From an uncultured Collinsella sp. (GTDB taxonomy: Bacteria > Actinomycetota > Coriobacteriia > Coriobacteriales > Coriobacteriaceae), in contig CALJMO010000054.1 in NCBI GenBank assembly GCA_937982065.1, positions 47,000 through 110,999 on the forward strand: 64,000 nucleotides of DNA. Reading direction: 5' to 3'. A program made the position numbers and the translations under genes. The notes under the pieces are model-generated. The model was not told the DNA's origin, searched no databases, and saw only the letters and a list, made by a program, of their open reading frames with translations. Below, piece after piece: positions 7,489 to 15,457 of the stretch. The number at the start of each line of letters is the position of its first letter. Position 1 is the stretch's first letter.

Positions 7489-8067
7489 TTAGCCGCGCGC
7501 CTTTTTTACGATGGTAAAGTCGGGAGCCATGCTCACGACGACCTCCGCCGCACTCGACGCAAAGCGCCGGTCCGCATCGAGTTCACGGGTAACCAGCGAG
7601 AGCCGAACACCCTCGACACCCCGGAGCATGCGGCCCAAAACAGGCTGCACCGGCGTATACATGCGCACAGTATGCTCGTCCGAGTCGCCCCGGAAGAGCG
7701 GCGCATGCATGTTGCCGATCTCCCAGCACGAATGCGCGAGCGCAATCGGGTCCATGCGGTCAACTTCGACCAAATAAACCTCGGCGCTGCGCAAGCGCAC
7801 GACAACCGCCACGGGCACCATGCCCGAACGGTCAATGGCGAGCACGTCGCCGTCGGCAAGACGACCGCCGTCGGCAGTATCCAGCCGAACATCGACCGTG
7901 CGCCCCAGCTCCGTCACGCCCACAAACGCGTATACATCAGCCTGGTCCCAATCGAGCAGTAGCTCGTCAACTTCAAAGACGCCGCCCAACTTCCGGCGAA
8001 GCAGGAGTTCATAGGACGGATCGTTGAGATTTCCCAAGCATGTCGTCGAAACCAAGCGTTCAGGCAT
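7489..8067 (-). CDS. UreE-like protein without a urease cluster
   Basis: 192 residues. The N-terminal half has the small beta domain of urease accessory protein UreE (TVDVRLDTADGGRLADGDVLAID). The C-terminal half aligns with the UreE metal-binding domain: PVAVVVRLRSAEVYLVEVDRMDPIALAHSCWEIGNMHAPL, where the conserved metal-binding His of the family GNRH motif is kept as GNMH. The His-rich tail seen in some UreE proteins is absent. UreE delivers nickel to urease, but no urease structural or accessory gene is visible in this 64 kb. It begins 3 nt after the stop of the SlyD-like PPIase, another protein class linked to nickel handling, so a metal-related role is conceivable. The assignment is by eye. 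Confidence 0.6.
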   Translation of the reverse strand: MPERLVSTTCLGNLNDPSYELLLRRKLGGVFEVDELLLDWDQADVYAFVGVTELGRTVDVRLDTADGGRLADGDVLAIDRSGMVPVAVVVRLRSAEVYLVEVDRMDPIALAHSCWEIGNMHAPLFRGDSDEHTVRMYTPVQPVLGRMLRGVEGVRLSLVTRELDADRRFASSAAEVVVSMAPDFTIVKKARG

Positions 8068-8070
8068 ACT

Positions 8071-8499
8071 CTAACCCTCGACCTCGACGAGCTCGATGTC
8101 AAAGTTGAGATCCTTGCCGGCGAGCTCGTGGTTGGCGTCGAGCGTCACGGCCTCGGGCGTCACATCGATGACAACGGCAGGGACGGGCATGCCACTCGGC
8201 GTGGACAGGAAGAGCTTCATGCCCTTCTCGATCTGCTCGATGTTGGGAACCTGCTCGGCCGGGAAGGTCAGGACCATCTCGGGATTGTGCTCGCCGTAGG
8301 CATCGGCAGCCGGGATGCGCACGGTCTTCTTCTCGCCCACCTGCATGTCGACAACAGCGGCGTCGAAGCCCTTGATCATCTGACCGGCGCCGCAGGTGAA
8401 CTCCAGCGGCTCGCCGCGATCGTAGGAGCTATCGAACTGCGTGCCGTCATCGAGCGTGCCGCGATAATGGGTCTTGACCTTCTTGCCCTGGTTGGACAT
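8071..8499 (-). CDS. FKBP-type peptidyl-prolyl isomerase, SlyD-like
   Basis: 142 residues from ATG 8499 (GGAGGT 4 nt upstream). The FKBP half is VKTHYRGTLDDGTQFDSSYDRGEPLEFTCGAGQMIKGFD. The insert-in-flap chaperone domain follows (PEMVLTFPAEQVPNIEQIEKG), then the C-terminal strand ANHELAGKDLNFDIELVEVEG. The ANHPLAGK-like motif is diagnostic of SlyD types. The metal-binding Cys/His tail of E. coli SlyD is missing. It catalyses prolyl isomerisation and acts as a chaperone. It is first in a two-gene unit with the UreE-like gene; a TATAGT -10-like box lies at 8563-8558. Confidence 0.92.
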   Translation of the reverse strand: MSNQGKKVKTHYRGTLDDGTQFDSSYDRGEPLEFTCGAGQMIKGFDAAVVDMQVGEKKTVRIPAADAYGEHNPEMVLTFPAEQVPNIEQIEKGMKLFLSTPSGMPVPAVVIDVTPEAVTLDANHELAGKDLNFDIELVEVEG

Positions 8500-8619
8500 G
8501 GTAACCTCCGTAATAAGGGCGGCGCACAACGCGGGCCGCCATGAACATATGGCGCTAACTATACCCTAGTCATACAATTCAATGACAGTTTGCAAAGAAA
8601 CGCTGCAACCGGAGGAACC

Positions 8620-9633
8620 ATGGCATATCCCGTATTTGACCTACACTGCGACACCGCTGACCGCATCGGCTGGGCCACGCTCGATCTCGACCTGCGCTTT
8701 ACCGCCGGCACCGACGGTTATTTCCCCGGCGACGAAACGCATCCGCAAGATTTCGATCTCATCGAGGGCAACGCCTGCGCCATCTCGCTCGCAAAGATCG
8801 GCAACACGCCGTGGGCACAGTGCTTCGCCACGTTTGTCCCCGACGAGATTCCCGCCGCCCACGCCGCGCGCTTCCAGGCGCAAATCATGGCGCATATGAG
8901 CGGCCAGGCAATGCTCAACCACGACCGCATGGTCAACGTACGCAGCGCCGCAGACATTCGCCCTGCGCTCAAGGACGGCAAGGTCGCTTGCATCCACACC
9001 ATCGAAAACGCCACGTTCTTTGCCGAGGACCCCGCGCTGATCGAGGTGCTCAAGAGCTTGGGCGTGCTTATGTCGTCACTCAGCTGGAACGCGCAGGGAC
9101 CGCTCGCGAGCGGGCACGATACCCACGCCGGCCTCACCGCCGCCGGCATCGAGGCACTTACGCAGATGGAGCACGCCGGTATGGTACTCGACGTCTCCCA
9201 CCTCAACGATGAGTGCTTTGACGAGGTTGTCGCCCACGCCACGCGCCCCTTCGTCGCCAGCCACTCCAACTCCCGCACCGTCTGCGGCGTCAAGCGCAAT
9301 CTCACCGACGACCAGTTCCGCACCATTCGCGACATGGACGGTATCGTCGGCCTCAACTACTGCAGCGAGTTCCTTTCCAACGACGCAACCGACGAGACCG
9401 CTGCAGACGTCACCTTCGACCAGCTGGCGGCACATATCGAGCACTGGCTCGACCTGGGCGGCGAGGACGCCATCGCGCTCGGCGGCGACTGGGACGGTGC
9501 CACGGTGCCCGCTTTCCTCTCCGATGCCAGCAAGATGCCCGAGTTCCAGAACATGCTTTCCAAGCATTTTGGCAAGACCGTGATGCAAAAGCTCTGCAGC
9601 GACAACGCGCTTGCCTTCTTTGAGCGCTATTAA
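8620..9633 (+). CDS. Membrane dipeptidase-family metallopeptidase (M19)
   Basis: 337 residues from ATG 8620 (GGAGGA 4 nt upstream). Renal-dipeptidase motifs: FDLHCDT (first zinc-binding HxD), IHTIENATF (bridging Glu), LDVSHLND and ASHSNSRTVCGVKRNLTD (zinc His residues), and GGDWDGATVP (Asp). It hydrolyses dipeptides, including D-amino-acid-containing ones. No signal peptide is visible, so it is cytoplasmic and probably serves peptide recycling. It is divergent from the PPIase gene and followed by a strong hairpin. Confidence 0.93.
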   Translation: MAYPVFDLHCDTADRIGWATLDLDLRFTAGTDGYFPGDETHPQDFDLIEGNACAISLAKIGNTPWAQCFATFVPDEIPAAHAARFQAQIMAHMSGQAMLNHDRMVNVRSAADIRPALKDGKVACIHTIENATFFAEDPALIEVLKSLGVLMSSLSWNAQGPLASGHDTHAGLTAAGIEALTQMEHAGMVLDVSHLNDECFDEVVAHATRPFVASHSNSRTVCGVKRNLTDDQFRTIRDMDGIVGLNYCSEFLSNDATDETAADVTFDQLAAHIEHWLDLGGEDAIALGGDWDGATVPAFLSDASKMPEFQNMLSKHFGKTVMQKLCSDNALAFFERY

Positions 9634-9650
9634 TTTCACATCCCTTGAGC

Positions 9651-9684
9651 GGGCCGGCATGCCGAACGGTCGACATGCCGGCCC
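9651..9684 (+). terminator. Hairpin after the dipeptidase gene
   Basis: A perfect 11-bp stem (GGGCCGGCATG with CATGCCGGCCC) with a 12-nt loop starts 17 nt after the stop codon. No U-tract follows, so termination strength is uncertain. An alternative ATG for the next gene (9675) would lie inside this stem. Confidence 0.5.
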
Positions 9685-9707
9685 GTCCCCAATCTGAAGG
9701 ACCGCTT

Positions 9708-10484
9708 TTGACGCAGCAGTTTACGATTTCCGCATCCCGACCGGATGGGACGCCCATCCCCGTCATCGTTACCAAAAAGCGCGTCAAGAACTTCAACCTA
9801 CGCGTCACATCGAGCGGTGAGGTCAACGCCAGTGCACCGCTCGGCGCCAGCCGCGAGCGTATCGAAGCGTTTGTGAAGCGCAACAGCGCCTGGATTATCA
9901 GCCGACTTGCCCAGCGCGAGCAACGTCAGGCGACGGCGCGAGAGCCGCTCAGTCCCTCGTCCATCATTGCGCTTTGGGGCAAACCCATCACGGTACAGGA
10001 TGCACTCGACCACAACTTTGAGCCACCCGCACCGCGGCCCAAGCAGGCTACCTTCGCAAGTTTTATGGGTACCGACGAGCCAAGTGGGTGCACGCAGGCA
10101 AAGCAGCGCACAGCCCTCGACGGCCTAACGCCCAAAGAACTCCAGATCCACATCGACCAGCTCTATACGTCCGAAGTCACATCGGCGCTGCGCGATATGG
10201 TGCACGCATACGAAATCGCAATGGGTGTCGCCATTTCCCGCGTTTCCGTACGCAGCATGAAAACGCGCTGGGGCTCATGCACGCCCAAAACCGGCACCAT
10301 TCGCATTGCACGCGAACTTGCCGCCTACCCCGTCGAGTGCCTTGACATGGTTGTCGCCCACGAGCTCGTCCATTTGCTCGAGCCAAGCCACAATCAGCGG
10401 TTCCATGCCCTGCTCGACACGTACTGTCCCAACAACAGGGCTCTGTCGCAGCGGCTCAAGCAGCCACCCATAGAGACGTATTAG
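9708..10484 (+). CDS. YgjP/SprT-like zinc metallopeptidase-domain protein (M48-like)
   Basis: 258 residues from TTG 9708, chosen because GAAGG (9696-9700) is well spaced; the earlier ATG 9675 sits inside the hairpin stem. The C-terminal 100 residues carry the family core: SVRSMKTRWGSCTPKTGTIRIARELAAYP, then the zinc motif VVAHELVHLLEPSHNQRFHALL (HExxH with a downstream His). The N-terminal half has the usual beta-rich lead (VITKKRVKNFNLRV...ASREAFVKRNSAWI). The function of this conserved family is not established; a role in DNA- or stress-related proteolysis is only suggested for relatives. Confidence 0.82.
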   Translation: MTQQFTISASRPDGTPIPVIVTKKRVKNFNLRVTSSGEVNASAPLGASRERIEAFVKRNSAWIISRLAQREQRQATAREPLSPSSIIALWGKPITVQDALDHNFEPPAPRPKQATFASFMGTDEPSGCTQAKQRTALDGLTPKELQIHIDQLYTSEVTSALRDMVHAYEIAMGVAISRVSVRSMKTRWGSCTPKTGTIRIARELAAYPVECLDMVVAHELVHLLEPSHNQRFHALLDTYCPNNRALSQRLKQPPIETY

Positions 10485-10490
10485 AACCGG

Positions 10491-10976
10491 TTAGCGCACA
10501 CGCTCGATCTCGACGCCACAGCTTGCCAAGGGCAGGCCAACAGGCGCCCACGGCTTATCGAGCTTGATGCGCACACCAAGCAGCGAGGGATAACGACGCA
10601 GCAGCATCTGGGCCGTACCTTCAGCTGCCGCCTCGATGAGCTTAAACGTATGCTCGCGCAGATAGCCATCGACATCGTGGCACACCGAGCCGTAGTCAAT
10701 CGAGGCGTCCAAGTTATCGTGCTCTCCCGCTGCACGCAGGTCAGCATAGAGCACCAAGGACACGATGAATTTCTGGCCCAGCGCGTTCTCTTCGGGATAC
10801 ACGCCGTGGTTAGCAAAAACCTCAAGACCTTCAACGGTGATGCGGTCGGCATGGCGCAGATCGTCATAGCTCACGTGGGGTACCGCCGTTGCGGTGGATA
10901 TTTCGCCCCTTCCACGGCGGGCGAGCTCGGCACCTTCAGTCTTGGTTGCATTCTCGGGCAGTTTCTTATTGCTCAT
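10491..10976 (-). CDS. folB: Dihydroneopterin aldolase
   Basis: 161 residues, about 40 longer than typical because of a polar N-terminal extension (MSNKKLPENATKTEGAE). The aldolase core is DRITVEGLEVFANHGVYPEENALGQKFIVSLVLYAD, then the SIDYGSVCHDV and FKLIEAAAEG segments, ending RIKLDKPWAPVGLPLASCGVEI. It converts dihydroneopterin to 6-hydroxymethyl-dihydropterin and glycolaldehyde in folate synthesis. It is last in the folE-HD-folB unit. folK and folP are not in this window. Confidence 0.92.
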   Translation of the reverse strand: MSNKKLPENATKTEGAELARRGRGEISTATAVPHVSYDDLRHADRITVEGLEVFANHGVYPEENALGQKFIVSLVLYADLRAAGEHDNLDASIDYGSVCHDVDGYLREHTFKLIEAAAEGTAQMLLRRYPSLLGVRIKLDKPWAPVGLPLASCGVEIERVR

Positions 10977-11019
10977 CGCGATCGTCTCCTTCGTTTAGAA
11001 CCCCGACCGCGCAAACTAA

Positions 11020-11601
11020 CTACACGCGAATCGACAGGTTCTTTTTATCATCGCTCCAGTTGCAAGCATTGCGCGCGGGGCATGCAAAGCAGGCGCGCGA
11101 CGCTTTATCGGCCGCATAGAGCAGACGCTCAAGCGGTTGGCTGTTCACGCGCAGCTTTCGATGGCCCAGAATGGCCGTCTTAATGGCTGCGGCATCGGCC
11201 GGCTCAAACGCCACATCATCGGGCATGCCGCCGAGAATCGCATCAGCGACGCGTTCGCTTGCAACATCATGGGATATACCCGATTCATACTGTTCATCTT
11301 TGCCGATATCGTGAAGAAGTGCCGTGGCGTAGATGACCTCGCGGTCAAATTCGAGCTGTTCCTCGAAATTCTTGATCCACATAATGCGAGCGACATCGAG
11401 CAGATGGTCAATACCGTGGCGGCAGAAGATGCGCCCCGATTCCAACTGCGCAATGTTGCCCAGGTGCCGCCGAAACAGCCCGTTGGCACAAATGTAATCA
11501 ATGCGAGGCATGGCATCAAAGGGGGCCAGGCCCGAAGCCATAAAGCCGCGACGCGGCGTCCCCTCATCGGTCTTCGATGTAAAGTCGTTGACGACCCTCA
11601 T
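11020..11601 (-). CDS. HD-domain phosphohydrolase within the folate operon
   Basis: 193 residues from ATG 11601, which lies one base after the folE stop. HD-domain metal residues: CRHGIDHLLDVARI (His), ATALLHDIGKDEQYESGISHDVASE (HD signature), and a late Asp in YAADKASR. The C-terminus has a Cys cluster, ACFACPARNACNW, suggesting a metal-binding tail. Sandwiched between folE and folB, it is a candidate for the unassigned phosphatase step on dihydroneopterin triphosphate, but that is inference. It could instead be a nucleotide hydrolase. Confidence 0.85.
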   Translation of the reverse strand: MRVVNDFTSKTDEGTPRRGFMASGLAPFDAMPRIDYICANGLFRRHLGNIAQLESGRIFCRHGIDHLLDVARIMWIKNFEEQLEFDREVIYATALLHDIGKDEQYESGISHDVASERVADAILGGMPDDVAFEPADAAAIKTAILGHRKLRVNSQPLERLLYAADKASRACFACPARNACNWSDDKKNLSIRV

Positions 11602-11602
11602 G

Positions 11603-12160
11603 CTAACGGCCCAGCATCCTAAAGAACCGCTCCTCGAGCGACGGATCGGTCTCAAAGACGCCGCGGCGAGCGAGCGTCACGGTCTTGGTGCCAGGCTTTT
11701 GCACGCCGCGCATGGTCATGCACATATGCTCAGCCTCCATGAGCACAATCGCTCCCTGGGGAGCGAGATACTCCATGAGGGCATCGGCAACCTGTGCGCA
11801 CAGCTGCTCCTGCAGCTGCAGACGACGGGCGTAGACCTCAACCGTGCGGGCAAGCTTAGAGAGCCCTGCGACACGGCCGTTGGGGATATAACCAATGGCG
11901 GCCTTGCCATAAAACGGCAGCAGATGATGTTCGCACAGCGAGTAGAACGTGATGTCGCGCTCGATAACCAAATCGTTCGAAGCGACGGCAAAGGTTTTGG
12001 ACAGGTGCTCCTCGGCACTCTGATCCATACCGCCGGCGATCTCACCATACATACGGGCAACGCGCGCCGGGGTCTCCAGCAGGCCCTCACGAGTTGGGTC
12101 CTCGCCTATGCCCTCAAGCAACAGCTTAATGGCGGCCTCGACTTTTTCCTGATCGACCAT
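11603..12160 (-). CDS. folE: GTP cyclohydrolase I
   Basis: 185 residues, the family length. It converts GTP to dihydroneopterin triphosphate, the first step of folate synthesis. Motifs: GEDPTREGLLETPARVARMYGEI, the zinc and catalytic region FYSLCEHHLLPFYGKAAIGYIPNGRVAGLSKLAR, the QLQEQLCAQVADAL helix, and AEHMCMTMRGVQKPG with the third zinc Cys. All three zinc ligands (Cys, His, Cys) are present, so it is the classical zinc enzyme. GAGG lies before the ATG. First gene of the folE-HD-folB unit. Confidence 0.96.
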   Translation of the reverse strand: MVDQEKVEAAIKLLLEGIGEDPTREGLLETPARVARMYGEIAGGMDQSAEEHLSKTFAVASNDLVIERDITFYSLCEHHLLPFYGKAAIGYIPNGRVAGLSKLARTVEVYARRLQLQEQLCAQVADALMEYLAPQGAIVLMEAEHMCMTMRGVQKPGTKTVTLARRGVFETDPSLEERFFRMLGR

Positions 12161-12226
12161 CTGGGCCTCACTTTTCCGATTTCACGTTCGCGCTATGGTA
12201 CCACGCCCTTTGGCATCGGCCACAAG

Positions 12227-12808
12227 CTACATAGTATGGGTCGAATAGACCGGATCGTCCCGCCAAAGCTCCACAGCGTCGCAAAGCACAACACCCTCGC
12301 GCTCAGCACGGTCGCGCGTAGCGTTCATATCGATCACACGCTGGTTACTCGAGCCTCTAAAACGCAATGAGATATCGTACAGATCCTGAACAAACGGGCC
12401 ATCCACCAACATATCGAGGCAGGCAAGGATACGGTCCGTCGCCTCGGTATGGTGGCGACCGCCCGGCATAAGCTCCTCGAGCACGTCGCCGGTAAAGCAC
12501 CAAATGGTCTTGCCCGACCCCGCAGGATAGGCCGCACGCACGCGTTCGATAAAGTCAACGAGCCCCGCCTGATTCTCGGGCTCCATAGGCTCGCCGCCCA
12601 GAATCGTCAGGCCATCGATAAAGGGATGATCGAGACTCTCGATAATCTTGTCCTCGACGGCACGATCGAACGGCTCACCCGCAGCAAAGTCCCACGCGAC
12701 AGAGTTAAAGCAATTCTTGCACCCACGACGGCACCCGCTCACAAACAGAGAAGTACGAACGCCTTCTCCATCAGCAATGTCGAAATATTTAATGTTCGCG
12801 TAGTTCAT
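12227..12808 (-). CDS. nrdG: Anaerobic ribonucleotide reductase activating protein
   Basis: 193 residues from ATG 12808 (GGGAG 9 nt upstream, directly beside hairpin 12824-12907). A radical-SAM enzyme with CRRGCKNC (Cx3Cx2C) for the 4Fe-4S cluster, the GEGVRTSLFVSGC lead and the ILGGEPMEPEN SAM-binding loop. It installs the glycyl radical on NrdD under anoxia. Unusually, it is separated from nrdD by 426 bp of hairpin-rich DNA. A TATACT box (12949-12944, minus strand) could give it an internal promoter. Confidence 0.94.
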   Translation of the reverse strand: MNYANIKYFDIADGEGVRTSLFVSGCRRGCKNCFNSVAWDFAAGEPFDRAVEDKIIESLDHPFIDGLTILGGEPMEPENQAGLVDFIERVRAAYPAGSGKTIWCFTGDVLEELMPGGRHHTEATDRILACLDMLVDGPFVQDLYDISLRFRGSSNQRVIDMNATRDRAEREGVVLCDAVELWRDDPVYSTHTM

Positions 12809-12823
12809 AGGTAACTCTCCCGG

Positions 12824-12907
12824 GAGGCCGGGACATATCATCCCGTCCTCAAACATTCTCGGCCTTCGGCCTGCGAAACTGCGGGCGGGACGATATGTCC
12901 CGGCCTC
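12824..12907 (+). repeat. Long hairpin element D (GTCCTC/CTGCGG type)
   Basis: The outer stem pairs GAGGCCGGGACATATC (12824-12839) with GATATGTCCCGGCCTC (12892-12907). It continues past one mismatch through TCCCGTCC/GGGCGGGA, about 25 bp in all. Inside lie GTCCTC (12845-12850) and CTGCGG (12879-12884), shared with the elements at 22 kb, and a small GGCC-ttc-GGCC tip. The element ends 1-2 nt from the nrdG ribosome binding site and is bracketed by the 8-bp direct repeat GGTAACTC. Confidence 0.8.
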
Positions 12908-13092
12908 ATGCAAAGGGTAACTCAATGAACGAAGCGAACATCGAGTATAGGGTTCGAGGTCCAATAAAAACTTTGTTGCAGCTCAACCGCCATCGCAAGC
13001 AAAGCGTTGTTGCAAGTCAACTCATTTCCGCTAAGAACTTCGAGGAGTGAGCAGGCCGCATGCTGCATCTCAGCTACATCAACTTGGCTGCC

Positions 13093-13216
13093 CCGTAGCG
13101 AGGCCCCGGGCCTTTGCTCGATATGAGTTCCGCACGAACAGGAGGCGCCAGTGGCGCCTCCGTCGTGAGCCAGGACTGTCCGAAATAGCGAGTAAAGGCC
13201 CGGGGCCTCGCTACGG
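13093..13216 (-). repeat. Long hairpin element E (inverse orientation)
   Basis: The 28-bp outer stem (13093-13120 with 13189-13216) has one mismatch and begins CCGTAGCGAGGCCCCGGGCC. A 9-bp inner stem GGAGGCGCC-agt-GGCGCCTCC (13141-13161) is extended by CACGA/TCGTG. On the minus strand the internal loop carries GTCCTG (13176-13171) and GTGCGGAA (13135-13128), a degenerate version of the GTCCTC/CTGCGGAA pair. It starts 18 nt past the nrdD stop codon. Confidence 0.75.
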
Positions 13217-13234
13217 AGCGGCCTGGGATGGTTA

Positions 13235-15457
13235 TTAGAGATGCAGCACGCGGTCGCGGATCTCCTCGGTTCGACCCTGGTTCCAGAACTGGGTACCGAT
13301 GTAACCGCACGTGCGACGGGCGACGTTCATCTTCTCCTGATCGCGGTTGCCGCAGTTGGGGCACTCCCACACCAGCTTGCCGTCATCCTCGACAATCTTG
13401 ATCTCGCCGTCGTAGCCGCACACCTGGCAATAATCGCTCTTGGTGTTGAGCTCGGCGTACATGATGTTGTCATAGATGTACTGCATCACGCGAATGACAG
13501 CCTTGAGGTTGTCCTGCATGTTGGGAACCTCGACGTAGGAGATGGCACCGCCCGGCGAAAGCTGCTGGAACATACCCTCGAACTTGAGCTTGTCGAATGC
13601 GTCGATCTCCTCGGACACGTGGACGTGGTAGCTGTTGGTGATGTAGCCCTTGTCCGTCACGCCCGGGATGATGCCAAAACGACGTTGCAGGCACTTGGCG
13701 AACTTGTAGGTCGTCGACTCAAGCGGGGTACCGTACAGCGAGAAGTCAATATCGCTTTCGGCCTTCCACTCGGCGCACTTGTCGTTCATGCGCTGCATGA
13801 CGGCCATGGCAAAGGGCGTGCCCTCCTTCTCGGTGTGGCTGTGGCCCGTCATGTACTTGACGCACTCATACAGGCCGGCATAACCCAAACTAATGGTGGA
13901 GTATCCGCCCACGAGCAGCTTGTCGATCGTCTCGCCCTTCTTCAGACGAGCGAGGGCGCCGTACTGCCACAGAATCGGTGCGGCGTCAGAAAGCGTACCC
14001 ATCAGGCGCTCATGACGGCACAGCAGGGCACGGTGGCACAACTCAAGGCGCTCGTCGAAGATCTTCCAGAACTTATCCATATCCTGGTGCGAGCTCAGCG
14101 CGACATCGGGCAGGTTGATGGTCACGACGCCCTGGTTAAAGCGACCATAGTACTTGGGCTTGTTCGGGTCGTAGTTCAGCGCGTTGGCAACGTTGTTAAA
14201 GCCGTTGCCCGAGCGGTCGGGCGTCAAGAAGCTGCGGCAGCCCATGCAGGTATAGCAGTCGCCGTTACCCGCGGTCTCGCCCTTCGACAGCTTGAGCTCG
14301 CGCATCTTTTTCTCGGAGATGTAATCGGGCACCATACGCTTGGCAGTGCACTTGGCAGCCAGCTGGGTCAGGTAGAAGTACGGGGAATCCTCGTGAACGT
14401 TATCGTCCTCGAGTACATAGATAAGCTTGGGGAATGCCGGGGTGATCCATACGCCGGCCTCGTTCTTAACGCCCTCGTAGCGCTGGCGAAGCGTCTCCTC
14501 CACGATCATGGCAAGGTCGTGCTTCTCCTGAGGCGTACGGGCCTCGTTAAGATACATAAAGACCGTCACGAACGGCGCCTGGCCATTGGTGGTCATAAGG
14601 GTCACGACCTGATACTGAATCGTCTGGACGCCGCGACGGATCTCGTCACGCAGACGGTCCTCAACGACCTCACGGACCTTCTCGGCAGACGCAGAGACGC
14701 CGAGCTCCTCAAGCTCGCGAGCGACCTCGCCGCGAATCTTTTGACGGCTCACCTCGACGAACGGGGCAAGATGGGTCAGCGAAATCGACTGGCCACCGTA
14801 CTGGGAGGAAGCAACCTGGGCGATGATCTGCGTCGCGATGTTGCAGGCGGTCGAGAAGCTGTGCGGCTTCTCGATCAGCGTACCCGAGATAACAGTGCCG
14901 TTCTGGAGCATGTCCTCCAGGTTCACCAGATCGCAGTTGTGCATGTGCTGGGCAAAGTAATCCGAATCGTGGAAATGGATCAGGCCCTCATTATGGGCAT
15001 CCACGATCTCTTGAGGCAGCAGCACACGCTGAGTCAGGTCCTTGGAGATCTCGCCGGCCATGTAGTCACGCTGAACGGAATTGACGGTCGGGTTCTTGTT
15101 GGAGTTCTCCTGCTTGACCTCTTCGTTATTGCACTCGATCAGCGACAGGATCTTGTCATCGGTCGTGTTCTTCTGGCGCTTCAGGCTCTGAACATAGCGA
15201 TAGATGATGTAGTGGCGGGCAACCTCGTAGCAGTCGAGACGCATGATCTCGTCCTCGACCAAATCCTGAATCTCCTCGACCGAAACAGTGTGGCCCGCGT
15301 TCTCGCATGCCTCGGCGACGTTTTGCGCCGCGTAAACCACCTGGCGGTCGGTAAGACGAGAGCTCTCCTCGACCTCCAAGTTTGCGGCACGGATGGCATT
15401 GACGATCTTATCGATGTCAAAGACAACCTCGGTGCCGCTGCGCTTGATGATCTTCAT
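13235..15457 (-). CDS. nrdD: Anaerobic (class III) ribonucleoside-triphosphate reductase
   Basis: 740 residues from ATG 15457 (AAGAGG upstream). It reduces ribonucleotides to deoxyribonucleotides under anoxia using a glycyl radical. An ATP-cone regulatory domain fills residues ~1-95 (MKIIKRSGTEVVFDIDKIVNAI...). The central barrel has HFHDSDYFAQHMHNCDLVNLEDML and GNGDCYTCMGCRSFLTPDRSGNG. The C-terminal zinc site is CQVCGYDGEI...CPNCGNRD, and the radical glycine loop is RRTCGYIG (Gly near residue 718). The stop is doubled (TAATAA). Two NrdR boxes overlap its promoter about 230 bp upstream. nrdG follows after the hairpin-rich spacer. Confidence 0.97.
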   Translation of the reverse strand: MKIIKRSGTEVVFDIDKIVNAIRAANLEVEESSRLTDRQVVYAAQNVAEACENAGHTVSVEEIQDLVEDEIMRLDCYEVARHYIIYRYVQSLKRQKNTTDDKILSLIECNNEEVKQENSNKNPTVNSVQRDYMAGEISKDLTQRVLLPQEIVDAHNEGLIHFHDSDYFAQHMHNCDLVNLEDMLQNGTVISGTLIEKPHSFSTACNIATQIIAQVASSQYGGQSISLTHLAPFVEVSRQKIRGEVARELEELGVSASAEKVREVVEDRLRDEIRRGVQTIQYQVVTLMTTNGQAPFVTVFMYLNEARTPQEKHDLAMIVEETLRQRYEGVKNEAGVWITPAFPKLIYVLEDDNVHEDSPYFYLTQLAAKCTAKRMVPDYISEKKMRELKLSKGETAGNGDCYTCMGCRSFLTPDRSGNGFNNVANALNYDPNKPKYYGRFNQGVVTINLPDVALSSHQDMDKFWKIFDERLELCHRALLCRHERLMGTLSDAAPILWQYGALARLKKGETIDKLLVGGYSTISLGYAGLYECVKYMTGHSHTEKEGTPFAMAVMQRMNDKCAEWKAESDIDFSLYGTPLESTTYKFAKCLQRRFGIIPGVTDKGYITNSYHVHVSEEIDAFDKLKFEGMFQQLSPGGAISYVEVPNMQDNLKAVIRVMQYIYDNIMYAELNTKSDYCQVCGYDGEIKIVEDDGKLVWECPNCGNRDQEKMNVARRTCGYIGTQFWNQGRTEEIRDRVLHL

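Larger units (their letters stand above)
12809..13234. other. Hairpin-rich spacer between nrdD and nrdG
   Basis: This 426-base gap contains two very long hairpins (12824-12907 and 13093-13216) in opposite orientation. Between them are 185 bp with an imperfect direct repeat (TTGTTGCAGCTCAAC near 12973 and TTGTTGCAAGTCAAC near 13007) and a TATACT -10-like box (12949-12944). GGTAACTC occurs at 12810-12817 and again at 12916-12923, bracketing the first hairpin. No coding frame is convincing. Confidence 0.7.
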
